Below, piece by piece: positions 27,380 through 36,600 of a stretch of DNA of 64,000 nucleotides. A model generated the notes under the pieces. The model was given only the letters and a program-made list of their open reading frames with translations, did not search any database and had not been told where the DNA came from. This DNA is from Psychroserpens jangbogonensis (GTDB lineage: Bacteria > Bacteroidota > Bacteroidia > Flavobacteriales > Flavobacteriaceae): positions 371,048 to 435,047 of the forward strand of contig NZ_JSWG01000006.1 of NCBI RefSeq assembly GCF_000797465.1, in the 5' to 3' direction. How positions within the stretch are numbered: the stretch's first letter is position 1; each line of letters opens with the position of its first letter. The position numbers were made by a program, and so were the translations under genes.

Positions 27380-28525
27380 ATGCAAAAGTTAATACGTATA
27401 ACAACAGTTCCTTCATCCTTAAGAACTCTCTTAAGAGGACAGTCGCTGTTTATGAGCAAGTATTATGAAGTTATAGGTGTTTCAGGTGCTGGAGATGCAT
27501 TAAATGAAGTAAATCAAAATGAAGGCATTAGAACTCATGTCGTTGAAATGACAAGAACAATCACGCCTTTTAAAGATCTAAAAGCTGTATATCAACTTTA
27601 TAATTTTTTTAAAGCTGAAAAACCCTTTATAGTTCATACACATACACCTAAAGCAGGAACTGTAGGAATGCTTGCGGCTAAGTTAGCTGGTGTCCCACAT
27701 CGTTTACACACTATTGCAGGTTTACCTTTGCTCGAAGCAACTGGCAATAAGCGTAAATTATTAAATGTTGTTGAAAAATTCACTTATCGTTGTGCGACAG
27801 GTATTCTTCCAAATTCTTTTGGACTAGAACAAATTATTTTAGACTACAAGTTTACAAAACCAAATAAACTCAAGGTAATTGGTAATGGAAGCTCTAATGG
27901 AATTAATACCGAACACTATGATACCGATCTAGTTACTGAAGACGTTAAAGCAATTCTAAAAACAGAATTAAATATTTCTAAAGAAGACGTTGTTTTTATA
28001 TTTATAGGACGAATTGTAAGAGATAAAGGGATTAATGAACTTGTAGCTGGATTTAATTCCTTAACAGAAAAGAATAACAATTGTAAACTCATATTAGTTG
28101 GTCCTAGAGAAAATCACTTAGATCCTTTATTGCCAGAAACTGAAACCTTAATAAAAGCTAATAAACAGATTCTAGCTGTTGGTATGCAAAAAGATATTAG
28201 ACCTTATGTTGCTATTTCAAATGTACTCACTTTCCCTAGTTATCGTGAAGGTTTCCCAAATGTTGTACTTCAAGCAAGTTGTATGGGATTGCCTTGTATT
28301 GTTGGCAATATAAACGGTTGCAATGAAATAATAGAAAACAATATGAACGGGTTAATCATTCCTGTGAAAGATGCTAAGGCAATCGAAGATGCCATGCAGT
28401 TTATGATTGATTTTCCTAAAAAACGTCAAGCCATGATTGCACATACACGTACTAGAATTATTGAACGCTATAAGCAGGAATTTGTTTGGAATGAAATACT
28501 AAAAACCTATCAAAATCTAACGTAA
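27380..28525 (+). CDS. Family 4 glycosyltransferase (capsule type, second sugar candidate)
   Basis: A 381-residue GT-B enzyme. It has HTHTPKAGTVGMLAAKLAGVPHRLHT in two parts (the HTHTPKAG motif at about residue 85), donor domain FIGRIVRDKGINELVAGFN and the segment YREGFPNVVLQASCMGLP. This subgroup commonly sits directly before the initiating sugar transferase in Bacteroidota capsule loci, and it usually adds the second sugar to the undecaprenyl-linked first sugar. Its stop overlaps the next ATG (TAATG at 28525). Confidence 0.9.
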   Translation: MQKLIRITTVPSSLRTLLRGQSLFMSKYYEVIGVSGAGDALNEVNQNEGIRTHVVEMTRTITPFKDLKAVYQLYNFFKAEKPFIVHTHTPKAGTVGMLAAKLAGVPHRLHTIAGLPLLEATGNKRKLLNVVEKFTYRCATGILPNSFGLEQIILDYKFTKPNKLKVIGNGSSNGINTEHYDTDLVTEDVKAILKTELNISKEDVVFIFIGRIVRDKGINELVAGFNSLTEKNNNCKLILVGPRENHLDPLLPETETLIKANKQILAVGMQKDIRPYVAISNVLTFPSYREGFPNVVLQASCMGLPCIVGNINGCNEIIENNMNGLIIPVKDAKAIEDAMQFMIDFPKKRQAMIAHTRTRIIERYKQEFVWNEILKTYQNLT

Positions 28526-29151
28526 TGAAACTATATGGAAATGTCATAAAACGTCTATTAGACCTAGTTACAGCGAGCATTGGCTTCTTGCTTGCCTTCC
28601 CTATTTTTATTATAGTTTGGATTGTATTACTCGTAAAAAACAATGGTAGCGCATTCTTTTTTCAAGAACGACCAGGAAAAAATGAACGCATCTTTAAGAT
28701 TATCAAGTTCAAAACAATGAATGATAAAAAAGATGCCAGTGGAGAACTTCTTCCTCCAGGAGATCGTCTAACAAAAACTGGAATTTTTGTAAGAAAGTAT
28801 TCCTTAGATGAAATTCCACAATTATTAAATGTTATAAAAGGCGATATGAGTTTAATTGGCCCAAGACCTTTGTTAATTAGATACTTACCTAGATATAATA
28901 AATTTCAAAAACAAAGACACAATATCAAACCAGGAATTACAGGTTGGGCTCAAGTAAATGGAAGAAATGCCATAAGTTGGGAGCAAAAGTTTGAATATGA
29001 TGTTTGGTATGTAAACAACATTTCTTTAAAATTAGATATAAAAATTATATTTTTAACCATCTATAAAGTTTTTAAGAAAGATGGAATTTATAGTGTAGAT
29101 AATGATATTGTACCTGATTTTATGGGTACAGAAACTAACCAAAATATATAA
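28525..29151 (+). CDS. Initiating sugar-phosphate transferase, PglC/WcaJ C-domain type
   Basis: A 208-residue monotopic phosphoglycosyl transferase. The re-entrant membrane helix spans about residues 9-37 (KRLLDLVTASIG ... IIVWIVLLV). FFFQERPG and FKIIKFKTMND follow, then the catalytic Asp-Glu dyad in YSLDEIPQLLNVIKGDMSLIGPRPL (two parts). The enzyme moves a sugar phosphate, here probably a UDP-diamino- or amino-sugar derivative, to undecaprenyl phosphate and so starts each repeat unit. The short, single-domain size matches PglC rather than full-length WcaJ. The PglE- and PglF-like genes at 32750 and 33871 can supply its donor. Confidence 0.92.
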   Translation: MKLYGNVIKRLLDLVTASIGFLLAFPIFIIVWIVLLVKNNGSAFFFQERPGKNERIFKIIKFKTMNDKKDASGELLPPGDRLTKTGIFVRKYSLDEIPQLLNVIKGDMSLIGPRPLLIRYLPRYNKFQKQRHNIKPGITGWAQVNGRNAISWEQKFEYDVWYVNNISLKLDIKIIFLTIYKVFKKDGIYSVDNDIVPDFMGTETNQNI

Positions 29152-30177
29152 ATGAGTTTAAATTTACTTTTTACTTGTGCAGGTCGACGTAATTATTTGA
29201 TTAATTATTTTAAAGAAGCCATAAAAGGTCAAGGCCAAATTTTTACTGCTGACATGAGCACCTCTGCTCCTGCTATGGTTGATGCTGACGTTGCTATTGT
29301 TGTACCAAGCATTTATGATGACAATTATATTACAGATTTAAAAGATATCGTCATAGCACATCAAATTGATGCTATAATTTCCCTTAATGACCTAGAGTTA
29401 CCTATTTTATCAAAGCATAAAGTTGATTTAGAAAAAACTGGTGTTAAAGTTATCATTTCAAGTGAAAGTGTTATTGACATTGCATTTGATAAAATGAAAA
29501 CGTTTGATTTTATATCAGAAATCGGCTTAAAAACTCCTCAAACTTATACCTCTCTTAAAATAGCGAAAGAAGAAATTTATAATGGAAATCTTAAATTCCC
29601 TCTTGTAGTAAAGCCTCGTTGGGGAAGTGCATCCATTGGAATTGATTTTCCAGAAACTGAAGAAGAGCTAGATTTGGCTTTTAAACTTCAGCATATAAAA
29701 TTGAAAAAGTCTATTCTTAACACTGCTAGCGAACAAGATCTTGATAACGCTATTCTTATTCAAGAAAAAATGAATGGTCAAGAATTTGGTATGGATATCG
29801 TTAATGATTTCGAAGGTAATTATTACGGCACTTTTGTAAGAGAGAAAGTTAATATGCGTTCTGGTGAAACTGACAAAGCTGTATCTGTTATTGATTCCAA
29901 ATTTGAAAATATTGGTAGAATTATTTCTGAAAACCTAAAACATGTAGGAAATGTAGATTGCGATGTATTTGTTGCCAATAACGAACTTTACGTTCTTGAG
30001 TTAAATCCAAGATTTGGAGGAGGTTATCCCTTCTCACATGAAGCAGGAATTGATACTACAGCAATCTATATTGAATGGTTAAAAGGCAATACAGATGTCT
30101 CGAAATTCAATCAATATAAGGCTGGAAAAATGTTCTCAAAATGTGATAGAATGCTGGAAATTAAATCTACGAACTAA
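29152..30177 (+). CDS. ATP-grasp ligase (CarB-like)
   Basis: A 341-residue ATP-grasp enzyme. It has an N-terminal Rossmann-like domain (LLFTCAGRRNYLINYF), an ATP-binding region with FPLVVKPRWGSASIGI and metal-binding VLELNPRFGGGYPFSHEAG near residues 285-305. Such enzymes join a carboxylate to an amine using ATP. It is placed directly after the PglC-like gene, so it may attach an amino acid or other acid to an amino sugar of the repeat unit. That is inferred from position only. Its 3' end overlaps the convergent gene by 11 bp, so no terminator separates them. Confidence 0.85.
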   Translation: MSLNLLFTCAGRRNYLINYFKEAIKGQGQIFTADMSTSAPAMVDADVAIVVPSIYDDNYITDLKDIVIAHQIDAIISLNDLELPILSKHKVDLEKTGVKVIISSESVIDIAFDKMKTFDFISEIGLKTPQTYTSLKIAKEEIYNGNLKFPLVVKPRWGSASIGIDFPETEEELDLAFKLQHIKLKKSILNTASEQDLDNAILIQEKMNGQEFGMDIVNDFEGNYYGTFVREKVNMRSGETDKAVSVIDSKFENIGRIISENLKHVGNVDCDVFVANNELYVLELNPRFGGGYPFSHEAGIDTTAIYIEWLKGNTDVSKFNQYKAGKMFSKCDRMLEIKSTN

Positions 30178-31423
30178 AAGTAATTCGCTGCGCTTTTTTT
30201 GAACCAGAGATTATAAATTCATTAGTCTTATATGAATTCTTATATACTTTTATGTTATTAATAGCTTCCGGATTTGCAAATCCAAACGTATATACGTATT
30301 GAAGTAGAAAATCATTAGATTCCTCAGTATAATTTACGTCGATGTAATTTGAAGATAAAGCATCAAATTCTTCAAGTTTTTCAAATTTAACAACTTGATT
30401 TATAGTTGATTTAACATCTCCTTTTCCCCCTTTTAGAATATACTTATACTTTCTGTACAACTCATTGACTTTCTTGCGTCTCAAGAATAGCTTTAATCTA
30501 AAATAAGTTTCAATATAATTCGCAGTAACTATAGAAACTAATGACCCTGAATCGTATAACACATGATAATCAAAATCATAAGCTACATTACTCCACTTAT
30601 GTTTATAATCAAAATCGCCTTTAGAAAAATCTGAAATTCTGTAATTATTTTCAAAACACCACTCTAATAATTTAATAATTGATGTCTTACCAACACTGAA
30701 TTTATAGTAATCTGGATCAAATACTGTAATAGTTTCAAATAACACATCCTCAGAATGAAAATTTAAGGTAATCCCAATAGGCGTTTCGTCTCTATATACA
30801 ATCAACAATGAAGCCTTTTTTTCTTGAAACATTTCATATACAAGCTGAGTGTAATAACTCCATTTTTCAGAGCTCAAATGATGGTAATTAGTTTGTTTAC
30901 CGTCAAAACGTTTATTCAAAAGGTCATAAAACTGATTAAAAACAACATCAAATTCAGATTGAGAAATTTCACCATGTAAGAACGAATACCTAATATTAAA
31001 ACAGGCTTCTAATTTTCTCATATTGGCCCTAAACTCTCTCCTGTTTTTTGAACTGAATTGTGAATTTATATAATCATCTTGATTCTCAAAAGAAGATATA
31101 TCCATTAAAAACCCTTGGTACTGGAAAATCTTTTTAAGTTTAAGTGACGATTCCGTAGACGTGTTAAATTCTTTTACATTAAAATATTGAGGCACATCAT
31201 ATATCAATAACGTTTTCCCTTTATAATCTGATTTAGAATAATCTATATTATAAAATATTCCTTTGGTTAAGTTTTTTCCAATATTCTCATAAATTGGCAA
31301 AAAAGAATGCTTAAAAAACTTAACATCAGATATAAATTCAAATGAGAAAGGTTCTCTTGATCCATTAAAGTGTTTAGACCAAATTTTCACAAAAGTTGAA
31401 GAAGTAAAAGGGTTGATTTTCAT
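30167..31423 (-). CDS. GNAT/FemAB-like acyltransferase (BioF2/CelD-like domain)
   Basis: A 418-residue protein and the only minus-strand gene in the polysaccharide locus. The central region carries SKNRREFRANMRKLEACFNI, then SLLIVYRDETPIGITLNFHSEDVLFE and ISDFSKGDFDYKHKWSNVAYDF, typical of the BioF2-like GNAT fold that includes FemAB-type aminoacyl- and acyl-transferases. It could add an acyl or aminoacyl group to a sugar amine. It is transcribed against the locus from its own promoter (31454-31461) and overlaps the ATP-grasp 3' end. Substrate unknown. Confidence 0.75.
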   Translation of the reverse strand: MKINPFTSSTFVKIWSKHFNGSREPFSFEFISDVKFFKHSFLPIYENIGKNLTKGIFYNIDYSKSDYKGKTLLIYDVPQYFNVKEFNTSTESSLKLKKIFQYQGFLMDISSFENQDDYINSQFSSKNRREFRANMRKLEACFNIRYSFLHGEISQSEFDVVFNQFYDLLNKRFDGKQTNYHHLSSEKWSYYTQLVYEMFQEKKASLLIVYRDETPIGITLNFHSEDVLFETITVFDPDYYKFSVGKTSIIKLLEWCFENNYRISDFSKGDFDYKHKWSNVAYDFDYHVLYDSGSLVSIVTANYIETYFRLKLFLRRKKVNELYRKYKYILKGGKGDVKSTINQVVKFEKLEEFDALSSNYIDVNYTEESNDFLLQYVYTFGFANPEAINNIKVYKNSYKTNEFIISGSKKAQRITFSS

Positions 31424-31453
31424 TCAGATAGATTGGTTTCCCTAAATTCAATA

Positions 31454-31461
31454 CAAAAGTA
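31454..31461 (-). promoter_or_regulatory. Candidate -7 box TACTTTTG for the GNAT gene
   Basis: Read on the minus strand it matches TAnnTTTG exactly, 31 nt before the start at 31423. A TTG lies 21 bp further upstream, near the expected -33 position. Confidence 0.5.
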
Positions 31462-31519
31462 ACATTTTTGATAAATTATATTCAATTTAAAGAATCAAAA
31501 ATAATCTTCTTATTTTATT

Positions 31520-31527
31520 TACATTTG
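31520..31527 (+). promoter_or_regulatory. Candidate -7 box TACATTTG for the deacetylase gene
   Basis: An exact TAnnTTTG match, 20 nt before the ATG at 31548. With the minus-strand box at 31454-31461 it makes a compact divergent promoter and implies that 31548-38931 can be transcribed separately from the first half of the locus. Confidence 0.55.
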
Positions 31528-31547
31528 GCTCGAATATAAACAATGTT

Positions 31548-32552
31548 ATGAAAGGTCATTTTGTTATTTCTCTAGATTATGAGATTCATTGGGGAGTTTT
31601 TGATAAAAGAACTGTTGAAGAGTATAAAGAAAACTTGTCAAATGTTGGAAAAGTTATTGATCGGCTTCTTGCGCTAAGTGACAAATATAATGTAAAGATT
31701 ACATTTTCGACTGTAGGCTTTTTATTTGCCAAAGACAAAAAAGAACTGTTTGATTATATTCCAATAAACAAACCAACCTATTTAAATGAAAAGTTAAGTC
31801 CTTACCCTCTTTTAGATGGTATCGGAAATAACGAAAATGATGATCCGTTTCATTACGGGCTTTCTGGAGTAAACAAAATTCAAAACAATGGTAATCATGA
31901 AATAGGAACACATACGTATTGCCATTATTATTGTCATATACCAGGACAAACTATTGAACAATTTGATGACGATATTAATTCAGCTGTAAGTATTGCAAAA
32001 TCAAAAGGTATAGAGGTTAAAAGTCTCGTTTTCCCAAGAAACATGATAGACGCTCATAAACCAAGTGACAAACCTCTACTCAATGTTCTAAACAAGCATG
32101 GGATCACATCTTTTCGAGGGAAAGAAAATTCATTTATATATAACATACATACTACAAAATTCTATAAAAACTGGTTTATTCTTAAATTATTAAAATTTTT
32201 AGATGCCTACATAAGTATTACTGGACCAAATACCTATGATGTTATAAAAATTAATAAAAGCAGTAAGGTAATCAACTTGCCTTCTAGTAGATTGCTTAGA
32301 GCATATAGTTATAAATTTAGAATGTTTGAACCTTTTAAATTGAAGCGAATAAAACGTGCAATGACTCACGCAGCAAAAAAGAACGAAATGTTTCACCTTT
32401 GGTGGCATCCTCATAACTTTGGAGCACAAACAGATGAGAATTTCTCCACACTTGAAGAGGTTTTTAAAACCTACAAGTCTCTAAATGAGACTTATGGATT
32501 TCAAAGCGAAACAATGACTGGACTTACTAATAAAATTAAAGCTACTCAATAG
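31548..32552 (+). CDS. NodB-type polysaccharide deacetylase
   Basis: A 334-residue protein without a signal peptide. The catalytic Asp is in FVISLDYEIHWG at about residue 8, the zinc His pair in NHEIGTHTYCHYY (about 121-126), then LVFPRNMID and the C-terminal HLWWHPHNFG. It has the NodB fold and should remove an N- or O-acetyl group from a sugar in the cytoplasm. That would free an amine for the ATP-grasp or GNAT enzyme, an inference from co-location. Confidence 0.87.
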   Translation: MKGHFVISLDYEIHWGVFDKRTVEEYKENLSNVGKVIDRLLALSDKYNVKITFSTVGFLFAKDKKELFDYIPINKPTYLNEKLSPYPLLDGIGNNENDDPFHYGLSGVNKIQNNGNHEIGTHTYCHYYCHIPGQTIEQFDDDINSAVSIAKSKGIEVKSLVFPRNMIDAHKPSDKPLLNVLNKHGITSFRGKENSFIYNIHTTKFYKNWFILKLLKFLDAYISITGPNTYDVIKINKSSKVINLPSSRLLRAYSYKFRMFEPFKLKRIKRAMTHAAKKNEMFHLWWHPHNFGAQTDENFSTLEEVFKTYKSLNETYGFQSETMTGLTNKIKATQ

Positions 32553-32749
32553 TAAAATATGGTCATTTCTTAATAAACTGAATATAAGTTAACGTGAAAA
32601 ATTGTTTTTTATCGTTTTTATTTGGTTAGTCAAACTGTATTAATGCATCTTTATCACGAAGGTTCTGGTTTAAGCCCGAATTTTCAAGCCCAAATCCCTC
32701 ACTTAACGAAAATATTGAATAGTAATAAACTTACTTAACAATTTTGATT

Positions 32750-33877
32750 ATGGAATCTAAAATATGGTTGTCATCACCTCACATGGGTGGTAATGAGCAA
32801 TCTTATGTTAACAATGCCTTCGAGACTAATTGGATTGCTCCTCTTGGTCCTAATGTTGATGGTTTTGAATCTGATCTACAAAGATATCTTAAAGACGGTA
32901 GTTTAGTAGCCGCATTGAGTTCGGGTACAGCTGCATTGCACTTAGCACTTATACTTTTGGGAATTAAACAAGGTGATGAAGTAATTTGCCAAAGCAAAAC
33001 ATTTTCAGCATCCGCAAACCCAATTGTGTATCAAGGCGCAACTCCCATTTTTGTTGATAGTGAAAATGAGACATGGAATATGTGTCCTGAAATGTTAGAA
33101 ACAGCAATTCAAGACCGAATTAAAAAAGGAAAAAAACCAAAAGCTATTATTCCAGTGCATTTATATGGAATGCCTTACAAAGCAAATGAAATTCACAATA
33201 TTGCATCAAAATACAATATTCCGGTAGTTGAAGATAGTGCTGAAGCATTAGGAAGCACTTATAAAGACAAGAAATGTGGTACGTTTGGAGATCTGTCTAT
33301 TCTATCATTTAACGGAAATAAAATTATTACAACTTCTGGAGGTGGTGCTTTAGTTACAAAAGATAACGCACTTAAAGAAAAGGCAGTATTTTTAGCTACC
33401 CAAGCAAGAGATAATGCTGTTGAATATCTACACTCATCAATTGGCTACAACTATAGACTTTCAAATGTTTTAGCTGGAATTGGTAGAGGTCAAATGGAAG
33501 TGTTAGACCAGCGTGTTTCATCAAGAAGAAAAAATCACGAAACCTATAAGGCTAGCCTTAACCATATTCAAGAGATTTCATTTTTAGATGAACCAGAAGG
33601 TTTGTTTTCTAATAGATGGTTAAGTTGCTTTTTATTACCATCAGAAGATATAAGAGAAGGTCTGAGATTGAATTTATTAGAAGCCAATATAGAATCAAGA
33701 CCTCTTTGGAAACCAATGCACCAGCAACCGGTTTTTCAAGCTTACCCAAGCTATATAAATGGTGTTTCAGATAACCTATTTAAAAAAGGCTTATGTTTGC
33801 CTAGTGGTTCAAACTTAACTGAAAATGAATTGAATAGAGTGATTTCTGCAATAAAAACGTATTTTAGAGCATGTTAA
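32750..33877 (+). CDS. DegT/DnrJ/EryC1 family sugar aminotransferase (PglE-like)
   Basis: A 375-residue PLP enzyme. The N-terminal IWLSSPHMGGNEQSYV and NWIAPLGPNVDGFE are hallmarks of the PglE group. SSGTAALHLAL binds the cofactor phosphate, EDSAEALGS holds the PLP-ring Asp, and the Schiff-base Lys is in SFNGNKIITTSGGG. It should make UDP-4-amino-4,6-dideoxy-GlcNAc from the 4-keto product of the next gene. A TTG lies at 32744 in frame, but ATG 32750 gives the family start. It overlaps the dehydratase gene by 7 bp. Confidence 0.92.
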   Translation: MESKIWLSSPHMGGNEQSYVNNAFETNWIAPLGPNVDGFESDLQRYLKDGSLVAALSSGTAALHLALILLGIKQGDEVICQSKTFSASANPIVYQGATPIFVDSENETWNMCPEMLETAIQDRIKKGKKPKAIIPVHLYGMPYKANEIHNIASKYNIPVVEDSAEALGSTYKDKKCGTFGDLSILSFNGNKIITTSGGGALVTKDNALKEKAVFLATQARDNAVEYLHSSIGYNYRLSNVLAGIGRGQMEVLDQRVSSRRKNHETYKASLNHIQEISFLDEPEGLFSNRWLSCFLLPSEDIREGLRLNLLEANIESRPLWKPMHQQPVFQAYPSYINGVSDNLFKKGLCLPSGSNLTENELNRVISAIKTYFRAC

Positions 33878-35763
33878 AACGTCAACTTCAAAACATATCG
33901 CAAAAATATGCCTCAAGATGGTTGGTAATGCTATTCGACCTTGTCGTAGTGGTGTTTACGTTTGTTATCGCCTATGTCATCCGTTTTAATTTTAAAATGG
34001 ATTTTGATATTGTAGTTATGTTTAAGCAAATGCCTTTTGTTTTTCTAGCTGCTTTTATTAGTTTCTTATTTGTAGGTTCATACAAAGGCGTGGTAAGGTT
34101 TACAGGATTTAAAGATGTCGTGAATATCATTATTGGAGTAAACATTTTAGCCACTATCCTAATTGTTACTACATTTTTAAGTAGAAAACTTCACTACCAA
34201 AGTATTTTTAATATCTCTGGGTCTGTTATTTATATCCACTTGATGCTAAATATTTTATTCCTAATTGGGTTTAAACTATTTATAAAATCTATGTACAATA
34301 GTTTAATGCAGGATTTTAAAAACAATAAACGGGTGATGATCTATGGAGCTGGAAACTCAGGAATGCTTACCTATGATGCTATTACAAATGATCCAAAAAA
34401 TAGTCATGAAGTAATTGCGTTTATCGATGATAATCAGAGTAAAGTAGGAAAAAAAATAAACACATTATACGTATACAGTTTAGAGAAATTAACTCCCGAA
34501 TTAATAGAAAAACAGGCCATTGAAGAGGTTGTGATTTCGATACAAAACATTGAACCTACAAGGCTTCTAGAAATATCAAGTAGACTTTTTGAATTAGGAT
34601 TAAAGGTTAAAATAGTCCCTCCAGTTCAAACATGGATTGATGGAGATTTAAGTGTTGGTCAAATAAAGGATGTGAAAATTGAGGATCTTTTAGGTAGAGA
34701 ACCTATTACAATTATTAATCCTGCATTAGTTCATGAATATGAAAATCAAATAATATTTATTACTGGAGCTGCTGGTTCAATTGGTAGCGAAATTGCTAGA
34801 AAAGCAACGAGTTACGCTTATAAAAAATTAATATTAATAGATACTGCCGAATCTGCATTATATGAACTTCAACAAGAGTTTATTCAAAAAGGTATTAAAA
34901 ATTTCATAGCTATAGTTGCTGATGTTCGAGATAAAAAGAGAATGGATAGTCTATTTACTATTTATAGACCAAAAATTGTCTTTCATGCTGCAGCCTACAA
35001 ACATGTTCCTTTAATGGAAAATAATCCATATGAAGCCGTAAGTGTGAATATTGGTGGTACTAAAAACATGGCTAGCCTATCTGTAAAGCACAGCGTTAAT
35101 AAATTTGTCCTTATATCCACAGATAAAGCGGTAAATCCAACTAATGTTATGGGAGCAACCAAACGTATTGCTGAGCTATACGTAAATTGCTTACAAGGCA
35201 AAGGCCAAACAAAGTTTATTACAACTAGATTTGGTAACGTATTAGGATCAAATGGATCTGTAATACCATTATTTAAGAAACAAATTGATTCTGGAGGTCC
35301 ATTAACAGTAACCCACGAAGATATTACGAGATATTTCATGACTATTTCTGAAGCTTGCCAATTAGTATTAGAGGCTGCTACAATGGGTAATGGTGGGGAA
35401 ATATTTGTATTTGATATGGGAGACTCCGTTAAGATCTATGACCTTGCCAAAAACATGATTATCTTATCAGGTTTGCGTTATCCTGAAGATATTGATATTA
35501 AAATAACTGGTTTACGACCAGGTGAGAAAATATATGAAGAACTTTTAGCTGATGGTGAAAAAACAAGACAAACGTATCATGAAAAAATCATGATAGCTAA
35601 AACAATAGTTATTGATGCTAATGAGATTTCTGAAAAAATCGACAACTTATGTGTAGTGAATTCAAGGGTTCAAAATCTAGAAGTTGTCTCACTTATAAAA
35701 CATATCCTACCAGAATACATTTCTAATAATTCAAAATTTGAAGTATTAGATTCGAAAAAATAA
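33871..35763 (+). CDS. Membrane-bound UDP-GlcNAc 4,6-dehydratase (PglF/CapD type)
   Basis: A 630-residue protein. Four N-terminal transmembrane helices (about 17-130) are followed by a first Rossmann domain (VMIYGAGNSGM) and a second SDR domain with TGAAGSIGSEIARKA. The catalytic segment STDKAVNPTNVMGATKR has Met at the usual Tyr position (Met-x3-Lys), as is known for this dehydratase class. Product: UDP-4-keto-6-deoxy-GlcNAc, substrate of the aminotransferase it overlaps. Inner-membrane location fits channelling to the PglC-like enzyme. Confidence 0.93.
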   Translation: MLKRQLQNISQKYASRWLVMLFDLVVVVFTFVIAYVIRFNFKMDFDIVVMFKQMPFVFLAAFISFLFVGSYKGVVRFTGFKDVVNIIIGVNILATILIVTTFLSRKLHYQSIFNISGSVIYIHLMLNILFLIGFKLFIKSMYNSLMQDFKNNKRVMIYGAGNSGMLTYDAITNDPKNSHEVIAFIDDNQSKVGKKINTLYVYSLEKLTPELIEKQAIEEVVISIQNIEPTRLLEISSRLFELGLKVKIVPPVQTWIDGDLSVGQIKDVKIEDLLGREPITIINPALVHEYENQIIFITGAAGSIGSEIARKATSYAYKKLILIDTAESALYELQQEFIQKGIKNFIAIVADVRDKKRMDSLFTIYRPKIVFHAAAYKHVPLMENNPYEAVSVNIGGTKNMASLSVKHSVNKFVLISTDKAVNPTNVMGATKRIAELYVNCLQGKGQTKFITTRFGNVLGSNGSVIPLFKKQIDSGGPLTVTHEDITRYFMTISEACQLVLEAATMGNGGEIFVFDMGDSVKIYDLAKNMIILSGLRYPEDIDIKITGLRPGEKIYEELLADGEKTRQTYHEKIMIAKTIVIDANEISEKIDNLCVVNSRVQNLEVVSLIKHILPEYISNNSKFEVLDSKK

Positions 35764-35786
35764 TAAATGCTCCTAAACAAAAAAAA

Positions 35787-36590
35787 ATGAATACAAATTT
35801 CAACCTAAACCACACAATCAAACTTTTATCAATTTTTATTTTTGTAATAGCATCATCTTGTGCTTCGAGAAAAGATATTGTTTATTTTCAAGATGAACCA
35901 CTAAATACAGAAAGTGAATTAGACAATATGGTCGAATTAACTTATAAAACTAATGATATACTTACCATTGATGTGTCATCAATCGAGCCTGCTGCTGTAA
36001 TGCCGTTTAATTTGGCTCCTGTCTCTTATGGAGATACTAATGGTTCAAATTTAAACGCAAACGGAAGCCTTATGAGGCAAACGTATTTGGTCGATCCAAG
36101 TGGTAGTATTGAATTTCCAGTTCTTGGAACGTTAACTGTAAGTGGACTGACGAGAACACAAGCAACTGAAATGCTTAAAGAAAGACTCAGAGAATATGTT
36201 AGAGATGCTATTGTAAATATTAGACTTATCAATTTCACTGTTACCGTTTTAGGCGAAGTAAATAGACCAGGAACATATACCATACAAGATGAACGAATTT
36301 CATTATCTGAAGCCTTAGGTTTAGCTGGAGACTTAACTATTTATGGAAAAAGAGATAATGTCTTTTTAATCCGAGAAGTAAATGGTAAAAAGAAGTATGC
36401 AAAACTTGATTTAAGATCAATTAACGTAGTAAATTCTCCTGTATATTATTTATCTCAAAATGATGTGATTTACGTTGAACCTAATAAAGCACAAGTGCGT
36501 CAGTCATCATACAACCAAAATACCTCTGTCATTATTTCTGCAGTTGCTACTTTAGCAACCATTGCTGCCATACTCATTAATTCTAAATAA
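35787..36590 (+). CDS. Wza-type polysaccharide export lipoprotein
   Basis: A 267-residue outer-membrane lipoprotein with lipobox IASSC (Cys25), then RKDIVYFQDEP. The Poly_export domain is visible (YKTNDILTIDVSS, YLVDPSGSIEFPVLGTL), followed by a SLBB-like domain (VTVLGEVNRPGTYTI). The C-terminal hydrophobic helix (VIISAVATLATIAAILINS) is typical of Bacteroidota members. It should form the export channel with the kinase encoded 10 bp downstream. Confidence 0.92.
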   Translation: MNTNFNLNHTIKLLSIFIFVIASSCASRKDIVYFQDEPLNTESELDNMVELTYKTNDILTIDVSSIEPAAVMPFNLAPVSYGDTNGSNLNANGSLMRQTYLVDPSGSIEFPVLGTLTVSGLTRTQATEMLKERLREYVRDAIVNIRLINFTVTVLGEVNRPGTYTIQDERISLSEALGLAGDLTIYGKRDNVFLIREVNGKKKYAKLDLRSINVVNSPVYYLSQNDVIYVEPNKAQVRQSSYNQNTSVIISAVATLATIAAILINSK

Positions 36591-36600
36591 TCTAAGCGTT

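Noticed and set aside
32643..32738. 31-codon ORF before the PglE-like gene (begins MHLYHEGSGLSPNF)
   Set aside because: No overlap with neighbours, no signal peptide or helix, and no likeness to any family; treated as chance. A remnant of a deleted gene cannot be excluded.
34995..35339. 114-codon minus-strand ORF
   Set aside because: Shadow of the PglF-like dehydratase catalytic domain; no family match on this strand.
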